Source: Capilliphycus salinus
Lineage (GTDB): Bacteria; Cyanobacteriota; Cyanobacteriia; Cyanobacteriales; Microcoleaceae
Direction: 5' to 3'
DNA: 64,000 nt
Assembly: GCF_047276495.1 (NCBI RefSeq)
Contig: NZ_CP178543.1
Span: 5,952,001 to 6,016,000 of the forward strand
Part shown: positions 8,885 to 17,056 of the stretch, one piece after another
How positions within the stretch are numbered: the first letter of the stretch is position 1
How the letters are laid out: each line of letters opens with the position of its first letter
Notes under the pieces: model-generated
Database searches by the model: none
What the model was told of the DNA's origin: nothing
Seen by the model: only the letters and a program-made list of their open reading frames with translations
Program-made: the position numbers and the translations under genes

Positions 8885-9625
8885 ATGTCTAGTCAACCTC
8901 AAGGAAATAATTATGATGGTGTAGAAGTTCCCCAAATTCCCGCACGGCTGTTATTGGTTGATGATGAACCGGGACTGCGAGAAGCCGTACAAGCTTACTT
9001 AGAAGATAGCGATTTTATTGTTGATGTGGCAAGTAATGCTCGCGAAGGTTGGGAACTGTTACAACAAAATTTACCCGACTTGGTGATCAGTGATATTATG
9101 ATGCCAGAAGTTGATGGTTATCAGTTCCTCAAACAAATGCGCGAAGATCCCCAGTTTAAAGCTTTACCTGTGGTTTTTTTAACCGCTAAGGGGATGACAA
9201 CCGATCGCATTCAAGGTTATCAAGCCGGTTGTGATGCTTATATTTCTAAACCGTTCGATCCCGAAGAATTAGTGGTTATTGTTAAAAATTTACTCGAACG
9301 TCGGGCGGTTGCGAATGCAAATAGTTCCGATGGAAATCCTGATATTGCAGCTTTAGCCGGTCAAATTGCTCGGATTGAAAATATGCTAAAAGGTAAAAGT
9401 GGCATCTCTCCAACTCCGGCACCAATTAAGATAGATTTGACGCCTCGCGAACAAAGTGTTTTAGATTTGGTGGCTAAAGGATTGATGAATAAAGAAATTG
9501 CCCGTCGTTTAGAAACCAGTGTTCGGAATGTTGAAAAATATGTGAGCCGTTTGTTTACGAAAACTGGAACAAATAGCCGCACGGAGTTAGTTCGTTATGC
9601 TTTAGAACACGGTTTAACTCAGTAG
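8885..9625 (+). CDS. NarL/LuxR-type response regulator (Rre1/Ycf29-like)
   Basis: The 246-residue protein has an N-terminal receiver (LLLVDDEPGLREAV, phospho-Asp in VISDIMMPEVDGY, Lys in ISKPFDPEEL). An Ala/Gly/Pro linker follows, then a LuxR-type helix-turn-helix at about residues 180-246 (LTPREQSVLDLVAKGLMNKEI, RNVEKYVSRLFTKTG). Length and linker fit the conserved cyanobacterial Rre1 regulator, homologous to plastid Ycf29, which acts in stress responses with a Hik partner. I infer that assignment from overall similarity as remembered; another NarL-family regulator is possible. ATG at 8885 is chosen; a purine-rich GGGAAAGGTAAAG stretch lies just upstream. Confidence 0.8.
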   Translation: MSSQPQGNNYDGVEVPQIPARLLLVDDEPGLREAVQAYLEDSDFIVDVASNAREGWELLQQNLPDLVISDIMMPEVDGYQFLKQMREDPQFKALPVVFLTAKGMTTDRIQGYQAGCDAYISKPFDPEELVVIVKNLLERRAVANANSSDGNPDIAALAGQIARIENMLKGKSGISPTPAPIKIDLTPREQSVLDLVAKGLMNKEIARRLETSVRNVEKYVSRLFTKTGTNSRTELVRYALEHGLTQ

Positions 9626-9886
9626 TTAAGAGGAAATAGTCGAAAGTTGGATTTGTAGGGGCGCGCCTCCGAATTGATTTATCATTCCCCCGAGACAACT
9701 GATATAAACCCGCCTCTACATTACTGGTGAGGCGCTGACGGGTTGGGGCGGGTTTATGTGAGTTATTTCTGGGAAAACAGACATTGAGGCAAAACCCGCC
9801 CCTACATTACTGATAACTGATAACTGATAACTGATAACTGTAAACTGTAAAACCCGCCTTTACAACTGTTTTTTATCGCTATCATT
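9626..9886. repeat. Two MITE-like GGGGCGGGTT elements plus heptamer array
   Basis: Element 1 (9654-9720) runs from TGTAGGGGCG to CGCCTCTACA. Element 2 (9745-9806) runs from GGGGCGGGTTTATGTGAG to AACCCGCCCCTACA. Both have inverted ends of about 12-14 bases. They are followed by four TGATAAC heptamers (9811-9838) and two degenerate TGTAAA units. Related elements lie at 13876-13938, 16194-16256 and 16503-16564. Confidence 0.85.
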
Positions 9887-10474
9887 TTACCAAATAACCG
9901 TTAAATCTAATACAAATCCAGGTAAAACATTTTCACCCGATAAGCTTTGGGGATTTTCTTTAATTTCAACTTCTTGATTCGGGCGATAAATTTCGACTTG
10001 TTTGTTTTTCGGATCGATTAACCAACCCAATTTTGCTCCATTATCTCGATATTCTTTCATTTTGTCTTGCAGGGTTTTGAGGCGATCGCTGGCTGACCTT
10101 AATTCGACCACAAAATCAGGACATAATGGTATAAATTTTTCTCGTTGTTCGGAGGTTAAACTCTCCCAACGTTCACTTTCAATCCAAGACGCATCGGGAG
10201 ATCGATCCGCACCATTGGGAAGTTTAAAGCCTGTAGAAGAATCAAAAGCTTCACCCAGATTAGTTTGACTCCTCCAAATTTCGAGTTGAGTCGCTATTTT
10301 AATACTGCGTCTTCCTGTATTTCCTCCCGTTGGTGACATAATCACTAAAACTCCTGATGCTGTGCGTTCAAATTTAAAGTCTCGATTTTTTTGACAAAGA
10401 TCAAAAAATTGTTCGTCGCTTAAATCAATCATTAATTCCAGAGGAGTAGGTAAGTTAATCGTCGTTGGGTTCAT
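9887..10474 (-). CDS. Uma2-family (DUF820) putative endonuclease
   Basis: The 195-residue protein belongs to the large cyanobacterial Uma2 family, which has a PD-(D/E)XK nuclease fold of unclear role. Visible signs are the N-terminal SDEQFFDLCQKN segment, the SPTGGNTGRR turn, the acidic PDASWIESERW, and the active-site strand CPDFVVELRSASD (Asp, then Glu, with the usual Lys position occupied differently). The end of the domain is GAKLGWLIDPKNKQVEIYRP. The gene is flanked on both sides by heptamer repeats and half MITE elements. A second family member is at 15620-16156. Confidence 0.88.
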   Translation of the reverse strand: MNPTTINLPTPLELMIDLSDEQFFDLCQKNRDFKFERTASGVLVIMSPTGGNTGRRSIKIATQLEIWRSQTNLGEAFDSSTGFKLPNGADRSPDASWIESERWESLTSEQREKFIPLCPDFVVELRSASDRLKTLQDKMKEYRDNGAKLGWLIDPKNKQVEIYRPNQEVEIKENPQSLSGENVLPGFVLDLTVIW

Positions 10475-10806
10475 AAACGAATTCCTCTATCAATATGGGT
10501 TTAATTTTAACTTAAAAAAACTGATAACTGATAACTGATAACTGTAAAACCCGCCCCGGTCAGAAGATCCGATCGCATTTTGACTGAGAATTAAAGAAAA
10601 TTTCGGAACCCGCCCTAAGATTGATGTTCGAGTTGATGTTCGAGATGACGAATTTATAAATGGTGTTTTTTTAGGATTTATAGAGTTAATTCGATTTTTG
10701 AAGAAAACTTACAGATATTTAAGATTCATTTTCACTTCTAGCCATTAGATGAGGTGATTTGTTAGCTTAGAAGTAGAATTCCTTCAAGCATACATAACAT
10801 TCCATT
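10475..10806. repeat. Heptamer repeats and half-element upstream of Uma2 gene
   Basis: Three CTGATAA heptamers (10521-10541) are followed by CTGTAAAACCCGCCCC, which matches one end of the GGGGCGGGTT elements. A second AACCCGCCC occurs near 10610. The remainder (10620-10800) is AT-rich with no recognisable feature. Confidence 0.7.
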
Positions 10807-10920
10807 ATGAAAACTTCAAAACCGTCTTTCTGGGAAAGGGAATCTTTGAGCAGAACCTTTCTTATGCTTGTGTTTTTGATTGCATTTCTAATGATGATGA
10901 GCATGGGAGGTGGAAGCTAA
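10807..10920 (+). CDS. Possible 37-residue single-pass membrane protein
   Basis: ATG at 10807 opens a frame encoding a polar N terminus (MKTSKPSFWERESLSR) followed by a hydrophobic helix (TFLMLVFLIAFLMMMSMGG) and TAA at 10918-10920. The layout of charged head plus one membrane helix is like many small cyanobacterial thylakoid proteins, but I do not recognise the family. There is no clear Shine-Dalgarno sequence upstream. The opposite-strand frame 10862-11080 overlaps it and looks like noise. Confidence 0.35.
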   Translation: MKTSKPSFWERESLSRTFLMLVFLIAFLMMMSMGGGS

Positions 10921-11089
10921 AACAGTAGATGCCCCAAAAGTTTAGCCTGTTAATACCGTTCTCTCTGCCGTTGATGATCCATCCCTTTGACAGATAGTCA
11001 GTGGTCAGTTTCAACGATGACTGACCACACATCAAGAATAATCGATTGATTGCATCGTCTCCCCACATAAACTCCCTCAAACTCTTAGC

Positions 11090-11851
11090 CTAAAGACGTA
11101 AGAGGAGGTTACGCCCGTGAGTATCGGTACCGCAGGTGTGCAGAAGTCCATAGCGATTGGCCAACTGTTTGACTTCTTCGGTAATATCCGGTGTGGGTCG
11201 CCAAGGTTTCGTATGGCGATAACTGTAGTAAACTTCCACCCCATCAACCCCCAAACGAGCCGCTTCGGGAATTAACGCCTTAGCCGGAGAGCGATAACGA
11301 GCCGGATGAGCCAAAACCGCCAAACCCCCCGCTTGATGAATGGCGGCAATCACATTTTCGGCCCGGTAATTGGAACCTTTGACCGAATGACCCTGAAGAT
11401 AGGGCTGCAAACAGAGGGCTTGGGGATTGAAAGCGTAGGCGAGAATATGCACCTCGACATTGAGTAAACCCGCATTAATTTCTACCCCCGTCCACAGGAT
11501 GGGAGCGGTAGAACTATTTTCGGGATGACTCGCTTTCCACGCTTGCAAGCAACGTTGCGCTTCCGTATACCCTTGGGTTGTATGATGGTCTGTAATCGCC
11601 AATCCTTTCAGACCGATGGCGATCGCTTGTTCGATCAGTTGATTGGGCTGAAGCTGTCCATCCGACTTAACGGTGTGCATATGAAAGTTATAGGAAGACG
11701 GACAGCTACTAATGTCAATTGTTCGGAAGACGTGCTGAAGTGCAGTTGGGTTTTGAGCCATTGCACCCGATGAGAATTGTTGATCTGCGTTTCCTCTCGG
11801 AGGAGAGATCCGATCCGATGAAGCAGAAGCCGGAGCCAGGTTAACAAACAT
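11090..11851 (-). CDS. PHP-domain metal-dependent phosphoesterase
   Basis: The 253 residues carry the PHP metal-binding motifs in order: NFHMHTVKSDG (motif I), AITDHHTT (motif II), GVEINA, VLAHPARY (motif III), and the C-terminal CGTDTHGRN (motif IV). The family includes RNase AM/YciV-type nucleoside 3',5'-bisphosphate phosphatases and other phosphoesterases; the substrate here is not determinable. The first 35 residues are Ser/Pro/Ala-rich and may not be part of the folded domain, so an internal start is possible. It reads alone, with a 300-base intergenic region upstream. Confidence 0.88.
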   Translation of the reverse strand: MFVNLAPASASSDRISPPRGNADQQFSSGAMAQNPTALQHVFRTIDISSCPSSYNFHMHTVKSDGQLQPNQLIEQAIAIGLKGLAITDHHTTQGYTEAQRCLQAWKASHPENSSTAPILWTGVEINAGLLNVEVHILAYAFNPQALCLQPYLQGHSVKGSNYRAENVIAAIHQAGGLAVLAHPARYRSPAKALIPEAARLGVDGVEVYYSYRHTKPWRPTPDITEEVKQLANRYGLLHTCGTDTHGRNLLLRL

Positions 11852-12159
11852 GGTAATAGAGATAGCTATACTTAATAAACTGTTACTTCAGTTTACTGTA
11901 TCTAATTTGCCCTAGAATAGTTCGGGGTTAACACTAAAACTTCAAATTACAAGATTAGAAATTTTTATCAGCAAAACCGAGCAATTTTACTTATCATTTG
12001 TCGAGGAATTGTTTATCATTAAAAGTTTATTGTTAACCTCGCCTGTTCTAGGGGGATCGGGGTGAACATGGTAGACCCGTTGGAAAGAAACGCATTCGTC
12101 AGACTACCAGATGTAATCTCAACGTGATCGCGGTTCACCATGCTCTTACCTACCCGATC
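11852..12159. other. Intergenic region with long inverted repeat
   Basis: No gene is seen. GGATCGGG at 12054-12061 is inverted at 12153-12160 (CCCGATCC). Next to these, GGTGAACATGGT (12061-12072) resembles the complement of GGTTCACCATG (12132-12142). The fold would lie just past the 3' end of the HetZ-related gene and might end its transcript. Confidence 0.4.
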
Positions 12160-13380
12160 CTATGCGTTAGCACCGTTGCGATAGGCAAAAGCCAAGTCTA
12201 AAAGTTTTGCCCAGCGCTTCTGAACTTGCTTCGGCGTGCATTTGAGGGCTTTAGCAATCTCTTTTTCGCCCTTTTGCTCCCGCTTGAGTTGTAACAATTG
12301 GCGTTGATTAGCCGACAGCTTGCTTTGAAAATCTTCCCATTGGCTGGTGGTCATCCCGAGTTTTTGATCCAAGTCTGCACCCAACCATTCATGGACTAAT
12401 TTCCAATTGGTGGAACGGGCAAACTTTTCGACATGATACTTAAACCGTTGTTGGAGATAATCGCGCTGACGGGCGGTTAAACCGAGAACTTTGTCAATAT
12501 CACTGGCTTGCATATCCTGTAATTTTAGCATTAAATAATCCACACAGTCAGTTTGGTCTTGAGATTGGAGATATTCAACCAACTCGGCGATCACCCGTTG
12601 ACGCAAGACCGCATCGGCCGGGTCAACCGCTTCGGAAACCATTTGTTCGCGGACTTGCTGCATGGCAGAAGAACGGCTTTGGGCTTCGGCTTCTTCGGTT
12701 TTTCCCCCTTCAACGGCCAGTTCGATATCAATGGAAGTTTCCGGGGGTTGACCTTTGGCAAAGCCTTGGGCGCGAAGAACAATCAAACGTTGGCGGTTGC
12801 GACCCGGCAAACCAATTTGACGCTTGGCATACTGTTCGGTAAATGCCATGTACTCGGACAGTTCCAACTTGGTGTGAGGGGTGTAATCTTCGGCCATGTT
12901 GTGTTCCCGACGGAAGGCTCGCAACGACTCGATATAAAATCCTTGTAGGAAGTCTTCAATTAAGTTGTAACGAGCTTGGAAATTGAGTTGAGCGGCAAAC
13001 GCGGCGATATGACGGTAAACCATAGCTGCCAAAGTCGAATGCAGTTCAACCCGACCTTGCTGAGAACCGAGTTTGTAATATTGCAGGCACTTTTGCAGGC
13101 GATGACGGGCTAAATTAAGCTGCCAAGTGCGAACTTCTCCGGAGGTTTGGATGCGCTTGCTGTGTACGCAAATGCGTTCGACTTCTAAGGCAATTCGCAT
13201 CATTACATCCCGACCGCTGGCGGGTCTCATTTCCAGAGTTGTAGACAATTCTTCTAAGAGAATATCTGCTACAGTTTGAGCATCCAGTTCTTGATCGACG
13301 GAGAAGTTATTTCCAGCTTGAACATCGGAAGTTTGATAGGCGTTGGTAGCGGGGTTAACGGATTGGGTGTTGGCAAACAT
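12160..13380 (-). CDS. HetZ-related protein (putative DNA-binding regulator)
   Basis: The protein has about 406 residues. The body (RTWQLNLARHRLQKCLQYYKLG, then LIEDFLQGFYIESLRAFRREH and YMAFTEQYAKRQI) matches, as I recall, the HetZ-related family widespread in cyanobacteria. HetZ itself acts early in heterocyst differentiation. Relatives occur in strains without heterocysts, where the role is unknown. The C terminus (about 350-400, LSANQRQLLQLKREQKGEKE, then CTPKQVQKRWAKL) looks like a sigma-like helix-turn-helix. I choose the ATG at 13380 because GAGG lies nine bases upstream; the longer frame from 13413 has no such site. Nothing nearby indicates heterocyst formation. Confidence 0.55.
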   Translation of the reverse strand: MFANTQSVNPATNAYQTSDVQAGNNFSVDQELDAQTVADILLEELSTTLEMRPASGRDVMMRIALEVERICVHSKRIQTSGEVRTWQLNLARHRLQKCLQYYKLGSQQGRVELHSTLAAMVYRHIAAFAAQLNFQARYNLIEDFLQGFYIESLRAFRREHNMAEDYTPHTKLELSEYMAFTEQYAKRQIGLPGRNRQRLIVLRAQGFAKGQPPETSIDIELAVEGGKTEEAEAQSRSSAMQQVREQMVSEAVDPADAVLRQRVIAELVEYLQSQDQTDCVDYLMLKLQDMQASDIDKVLGLTARQRDYLQQRFKYHVEKFARSTNWKLVHEWLGADLDQKLGMTTSQWEDFQSKLSANQRQLLQLKREQKGEKEIAKALKCTPKQVQKRWAKLLDLAFAYRNGANA

Positions 13381-14030
13381 TTTCTCTAACCTCAGGTAAT
13401 GCACCATTTGCATAACGCAAAGAGTGAAGGGCAGTCGTAGGAGGTGATTTCTTGTGGATGTCCTGAATCAACTCTCTACACTTTGAATAGTAGAAGCAGA
13501 CCAAATAGCATAGGCACTGCAATGTTCCACTCTCTGAGGTAACTGCATAAGCCTAGAGTTCAAGCGCGATCACGTTGATGCAATTGTTGGAGTCTTTTTA
13601 CCCTGAAACCTTTACTATATAAGCGTTTGACATCATTAACGCCCGGTAAAATCGCTCAAGTTTCACTCAGCAATCTTTATTATTAGAGTAGACAATTACC
13701 CAACTGGTTCCCTTTGGCAGATGTAGAGATAGCCATTTACAGTCACCAGTCACCAGTCACCAGTGTTATCAGTTTTTCAGTTTTCAGTTTTACTGTTACC
13801 AGTGACCAGGTGTTAGGTGTCAGGTGTCGGGTGTCGGGTGTCAGGTGTCAGGTTTCGGGTGTCGGGTGTCAGATTTGTAGGGGCGGGTTCTGCCTAAATG
13901 TCTGTTTTCCCAGAAATAACTTACATAAACCCGCCCCCTCCTCAGAATTCGTCAAAAGTCACGCATTCAAAAGTTTAGAATTCCCCGTTGCCTTTTGCAA
14001 GAACGCTGCGATTGCCTTCCTATTGCCGGT
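13381..14030. repeat. Intergenic region with three heptamer arrays and one MITE-like element
   Basis: From 13739 there are three CAGTCAC-type heptamers. From 13810 to 13872 there are nine degenerate GTGTCGG/GTGTCAG heptamers in exact 7-base register. These abut a GGGGCGGGTT element (13876-13938) whose core matches, in reverse complement, the element at 9745-9806. An open frame at 13714-14034 runs through these repeats and is not a gene. The promoter of the HetZ-related gene must lie between 13381 and about 13700. Confidence 0.8.
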
Positions 14031-15422
14031 CTAATTGCGGGCGACGCCTTCACTGCGGGCGGTATGAGCAACAGCACCGGCTACGGCGATCGCGACTCGC
14101 GGATCGAACACCGAGGGGATAATGTGTTCGCGATCCAAGTCTGAGGGATTCACCAAACCTGCGATCGCAATGGCCGCTTCTAAATACATTTTAGTGGTCA
14201 ATGTGGTCGCCCGACAGTCGAGAGCGCCGCGAAAAATCCCCGGAAACGCCAAAACGTTGTTAATTTGGTTGGGATAGTCACTGCGTCCGGTTGCCATCAC
14301 CGCCACATCTTCGGTGATCAACTCGGGTTGAATTTCGGGTATCGGGTTGGCCATCGCAAACACAATCGGGTCTTTTGCCATTGAACGAACCATCTCAGGA
14401 GTCACCACGCCGGGAACACTTACGCCCATAAATACATCTGTATCTTTCATCGCATCTGCGAGAGAACCGGACATTTCTACAGCAAATTCTTGTTTTTGCG
14501 GGTTGAGATCCGATCGCTCTTTCGACAAAATCCCCTTAGAGTCGCACATGATGATATGACAAACCCCCGCTTCTTTCAACAAACGGGCGATCGCCACGCC
14601 TGCGGCCCCCGCACCGTTAATCACAATCCGAACCTCTTCAATGGATTTTTTCACCAGTTTTAGGGCGTTAAACAAGGCCGCCAAACTGACAATTGCCGTC
14701 CCGTGTTGGTCGTCGTGAAAAATGGGAATATCGAGGATTTCTCGCAGTTTGGCTTCGATTTCAAAGCAACGGGGTGCGGCGATATCTTCTAGGTTAACCC
14801 CCCCAAAAACCGGAGCCAAATATTTCACCGTTTCGATAATGGCGTTGGTGTCTTGAGTATCCAGACAAATGGGAAACGCATCAATTCCGCCAAATTCTTT
14901 AAACAGCATCGCCTTACCTTCCATCACCGGTAAAGCACCGCCCGGACCTAAATTTCCCAACCCCAAAACCGCACTGCCATCGGTAACAATAGCAACAGTA
15001 TTTTGTTTAATGGTTAGGTTATAGAGTTGTTGCGGATCATCGGCGATCGCCCGACAAATTCGACCCACTCCGGGTGTATAAGCCATTGCCAAATCATCTT
15101 GAGATTTGAGGGGAATTTTGCTCTCTATACGAATTTTACCCTTGCGGTGAAGATTAAACGTGCGATCGTAAACCGAAACAACCGTTAAGTCGGGTAATTC
15201 TTTAACCGCCTGGACAATTTTATCGGCGTGTTCGCTACTATAGGCATTAACAGTAATCTCGCGAATTGTAGTGTGGCGAGTATACTCAACCAAATCAATT
15301 TGTCCTAAGTTCCCCCCAACACCCGCAATGGCTTGGGTAACGCCAGCTAACATTCCGGCTTTGTTGGGAAGTTCGATGCGAATGGTAACGCTATAACTGG
15401 GATTGGGTGTTAGATTAGCCAT
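14031..15422 (-). CDS. Malic enzyme with N-terminal ACT domain
   Basis: This 463-residue enzyme oxidatively decarboxylates malate to pyruvate with NAD(P). An ACT domain at about residues 8-85 (SVTIRIELPNKAGMLAGVTQ) precedes the malic core, which suggests allosteric control by an amino acid or similar ligand. The catalytic region shows YTPGVGRICRAI, VTDGSAVLGLGNLGPGGALP, the KAMLFKEFGGIDAFPICLDT active-site lysine region and DDQHGTA. A Rossmann nucleotide site follows (VINGAGAAGVAIARLL). Cyanobacterial malic enzymes of this type are known; cofactor preference cannot be read reliably. It is a single gene on the minus strand. Confidence 0.94.
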   Translation of the reverse strand: MANLTPNPSYSVTIRIELPNKAGMLAGVTQAIAGVGGNLGQIDLVEYTRHTTIREITVNAYSSEHADKIVQAVKELPDLTVVSVYDRTFNLHRKGKIRIESKIPLKSQDDLAMAYTPGVGRICRAIADDPQQLYNLTIKQNTVAIVTDGSAVLGLGNLGPGGALPVMEGKAMLFKEFGGIDAFPICLDTQDTNAIIETVKYLAPVFGGVNLEDIAAPRCFEIEAKLREILDIPIFHDDQHGTAIVSLAALFNALKLVKKSIEEVRIVINGAGAAGVAIARLLKEAGVCHIIMCDSKGILSKERSDLNPQKQEFAVEMSGSLADAMKDTDVFMGVSVPGVVTPEMVRSMAKDPIVFAMANPIPEIQPELITEDVAVMATGRSDYPNQINNVLAFPGIFRGALDCRATTLTTKMYLEAAIAIAGLVNPSDLDREHIIPSVFDPRVAIAVAGAVAHTARSEGVARN

Positions 15423-15619
15423 GTTCGTTTACTGTTCATTGATATTGCGATCGCCAATCAGTTGTCAGAAAAGAATTGCCTTCCCTGGTGGGTTCTAGCC
15501 CCAAGCTGTCCGATCAATTCTTCGCGATCGCTATAGTTATTATTCAGTCAAAAGTATGCCGAACTGATTAATCGTTGCATTTAATTTGGATTTCTAGCAA
15601 AATCCTCTCTTGGAACCCG

Positions 15620-16156
15620 CTATTTTCGCCCCGTCATCGCCATGACATCGTTAACGCTCAGTTGGAGATTCGTGTTATTATCGGGCAGAATATCGGCACC
15701 CGAACAAATTATCGGAAGATCATCGCCCTGCCAAACCCATATTTGCTGACGAGTCAGATCAATTAACCACGCCAGTTGGGTTCCGTTACCGAGACAGTGG
15801 AGAATTTTGTTTTGTAAGTCTAAGGTGCTTTGGTCGGGTGAACGAATTTCAATCAACCAATCCGGCGCCCCGTTAAATGGCCCATCTTCATCGGGAAGGC
15901 ACTCGCAGCTAATAATAACAATATCCGGTACTGGGGAGAAAGGGGGTACAATGCAGCGCAACTCCTGCACGGCTTCAAATTGCTCGGTGCGATCGTTGAT
16001 ATAATTGACTAAATTCCGTTGTAAGCGCGAGTGAAAAAGCGTTGGCATGGGTTTTTGAACCGCTCGCCCATCAATTAATTCCCACGCCGGAGATGACTCA
16101 ATATTCGGTTGAGTCAGAAACTCTGCAAGCGGAATTTGTTGGATCGATTGGCGCAT
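15620..16156 (-). CDS. Uma2-family (DUF820) putative endonuclease
   Basis: The 178-residue protein is a second member of the Uma2 family, clearly different from the one at 9887-10474. Visible are the N-terminal LAEFLTQPNIESSPAWELIDG, the central HSRLQRNLVNYIN, and the acidic strand PVPDIVIISCE followed by WLIEIRSPDQS. The usual C-terminal strand is GTQLAWLIDLTRQQIWVW. It is followed upstream (16164-16260) by heptamers and a MITE-like element, as its paralogue is. Role unknown; family members are often present in dozens of copies per genome. Confidence 0.88.
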   Translation of the reverse strand: MRQSIQQIPLAEFLTQPNIESSPAWELIDGRAVQKPMPTLFHSRLQRNLVNYINDRTEQFEAVQELRCIVPPFSPVPDIVIISCECLPDEDGPFNGAPDWLIEIRSPDQSTLDLQNKILHCLGNGTQLAWLIDLTRQQIWVWQGDDLPIICSGADILPDNNTNLQLSVNDVMAMTGRK

Positions 16157-16600
16157 ATTTATACAGTTATCAGTTATCAGGTTTCAGGTATCCTGTAGGG
16201 GCGGGTTCCGAATTAATTTATCATCTCCGACAGACAACTTGTATAAACCCGCCCCCTTACAGTCACCAGTCACCCTTCGGGAACGTCCGTTGCTAAGATT
16301 GCAAACTTTGCTCTATGCGCGAACTTCGCTCGCGACTATTCCGCCAAGTCAGCACTGCCGAACCCGTCACCAGCGCGCTCCTTGCGACCCGGCGGAATAG
16401 TCGGTAGCAAAGTTTGTAAGAGAGTCAGAGCGTGTTTTCAGTTAGCAGTTATCGGTAACCTCACGACTTCTGACTTCGCGCCTTCTGACTTCTGATGACT
16501 CCGGGGCGGGTTTATGTAAGTTTTGCATGGGAAGACATACATCTGAGTCGAACCCGCCCCTACATCACTGGTCACTGGTCACTGTTCACTGTAAACTGTT
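16157..16600. repeat. Repeat-dense intergenic region
   Basis: In order: four CAGTTAT/CAGGTTT-type heptamers (16164-16191); MITE-like element 16194-16256; a long imperfect hairpin 16302-16416; MITE-like element 16503-16564; and five CTGGTCA/CTGTAAA heptamers (16568-16602) that run into the stop codon of the KGK gene. There is no coding potential. Confidence 0.85.
16302..16416. repeat. 115-base imperfect inverted repeat
   Basis: CAAACTTTGCT (16302-16312) is inverted as AGCAAAGTTTG (16406-16416). The inner CGACTATTCCGCC (about 16333-16345) is inverted as GGCGGAATAGTCG (16391-16403). The element could extrude as a long hairpin or be a miniature transposable element distinct from its neighbours. 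Confidence 0.7.
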
Positions 16601-16975
16601 TTAACTCCACATTCCCACCGGATGAATTTGTCGTCTTAACGGGGGTGGAAGTTCTTCGGGGTTAACCGTTTCGTTGTAGGGTATCGGTATTGTTGGGAAT
16701 TGGGGGACGGCGATTGGCCCTTGTGGGGGAACTTGCGGGATAGAAATTTCTGAAGAAATAAACTCCAAACGAACCTTAACTTTTCCTTTTTTCCAGGGTT
16801 GACCCGGACTCAATAAATCGCATTCTAAGCCATCACCAAAGATATATTCTTCTTCTAATTTAGCCTGCATCATTGCCAGAAATTCGCTAACTTTGAAGGT
16901 GCATTGAAACATTAATGCACTCGAACCTGTGTGCAGAACATCGTCATTACTAATAATATGAATTGGGTTATTCAT
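16601..16975 (-). CDS. KGK-domain protein
   Basis: The 124-residue protein contains the cyanobacterial KGK signature: CDLLSPGQPWKKGKVKVRLE at about residues 53-72, preceded by the conserved MMQAKLEEEYIFGDG. The N-terminal part (IHIISNDDVLHTGSSALMF) also fits. The C-terminal third is Pro/Ile-rich (PQVPPQGPIAVPQFPTIPIP) and probably disordered. KGK proteins are restricted mainly to cyanobacteria and have no known function. The stop codon overlaps a heptamer repeat. It lies 81 bases downstream of ccsA on the same strand and may share its transcript. Confidence 0.8.
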   Translation of the reverse strand: MNNPIHIISNDDVLHTGSSALMFQCTFKVSEFLAMMQAKLEEEYIFGDGLECDLLSPGQPWKKGKVKVRLEFISSEISIPQVPPQGPIAVPQFPTIPIPYNETVNPEELPPPLRRQIHPVGMWS

Positions 16976-17056
16976 TTGGTTTTACCGTTGAAGTTTATGG
17001 AAAAGGAAAACGGTTTTTTTGCTCGATAATTCCGTTTTCCTGTGTTATAATTCTAG

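Noticed and set aside
10862..11080. 72-residue minus-strand ORF
   Set aside because: Atypical composition, no ribosome site, and overlap with a more plausible small membrane ORF on the plus strand.
12160..13380. Sigma-70 family factor
   Set aside because: There is a helix-turn-helix-like C terminus, but the regions 2 and 4 signatures of sigma factors are absent.
13714..14034. 106-residue ORF upstream of malic enzyme 3' end
   Set aside because: Most of it is heptamer repeats and a MITE-like element.
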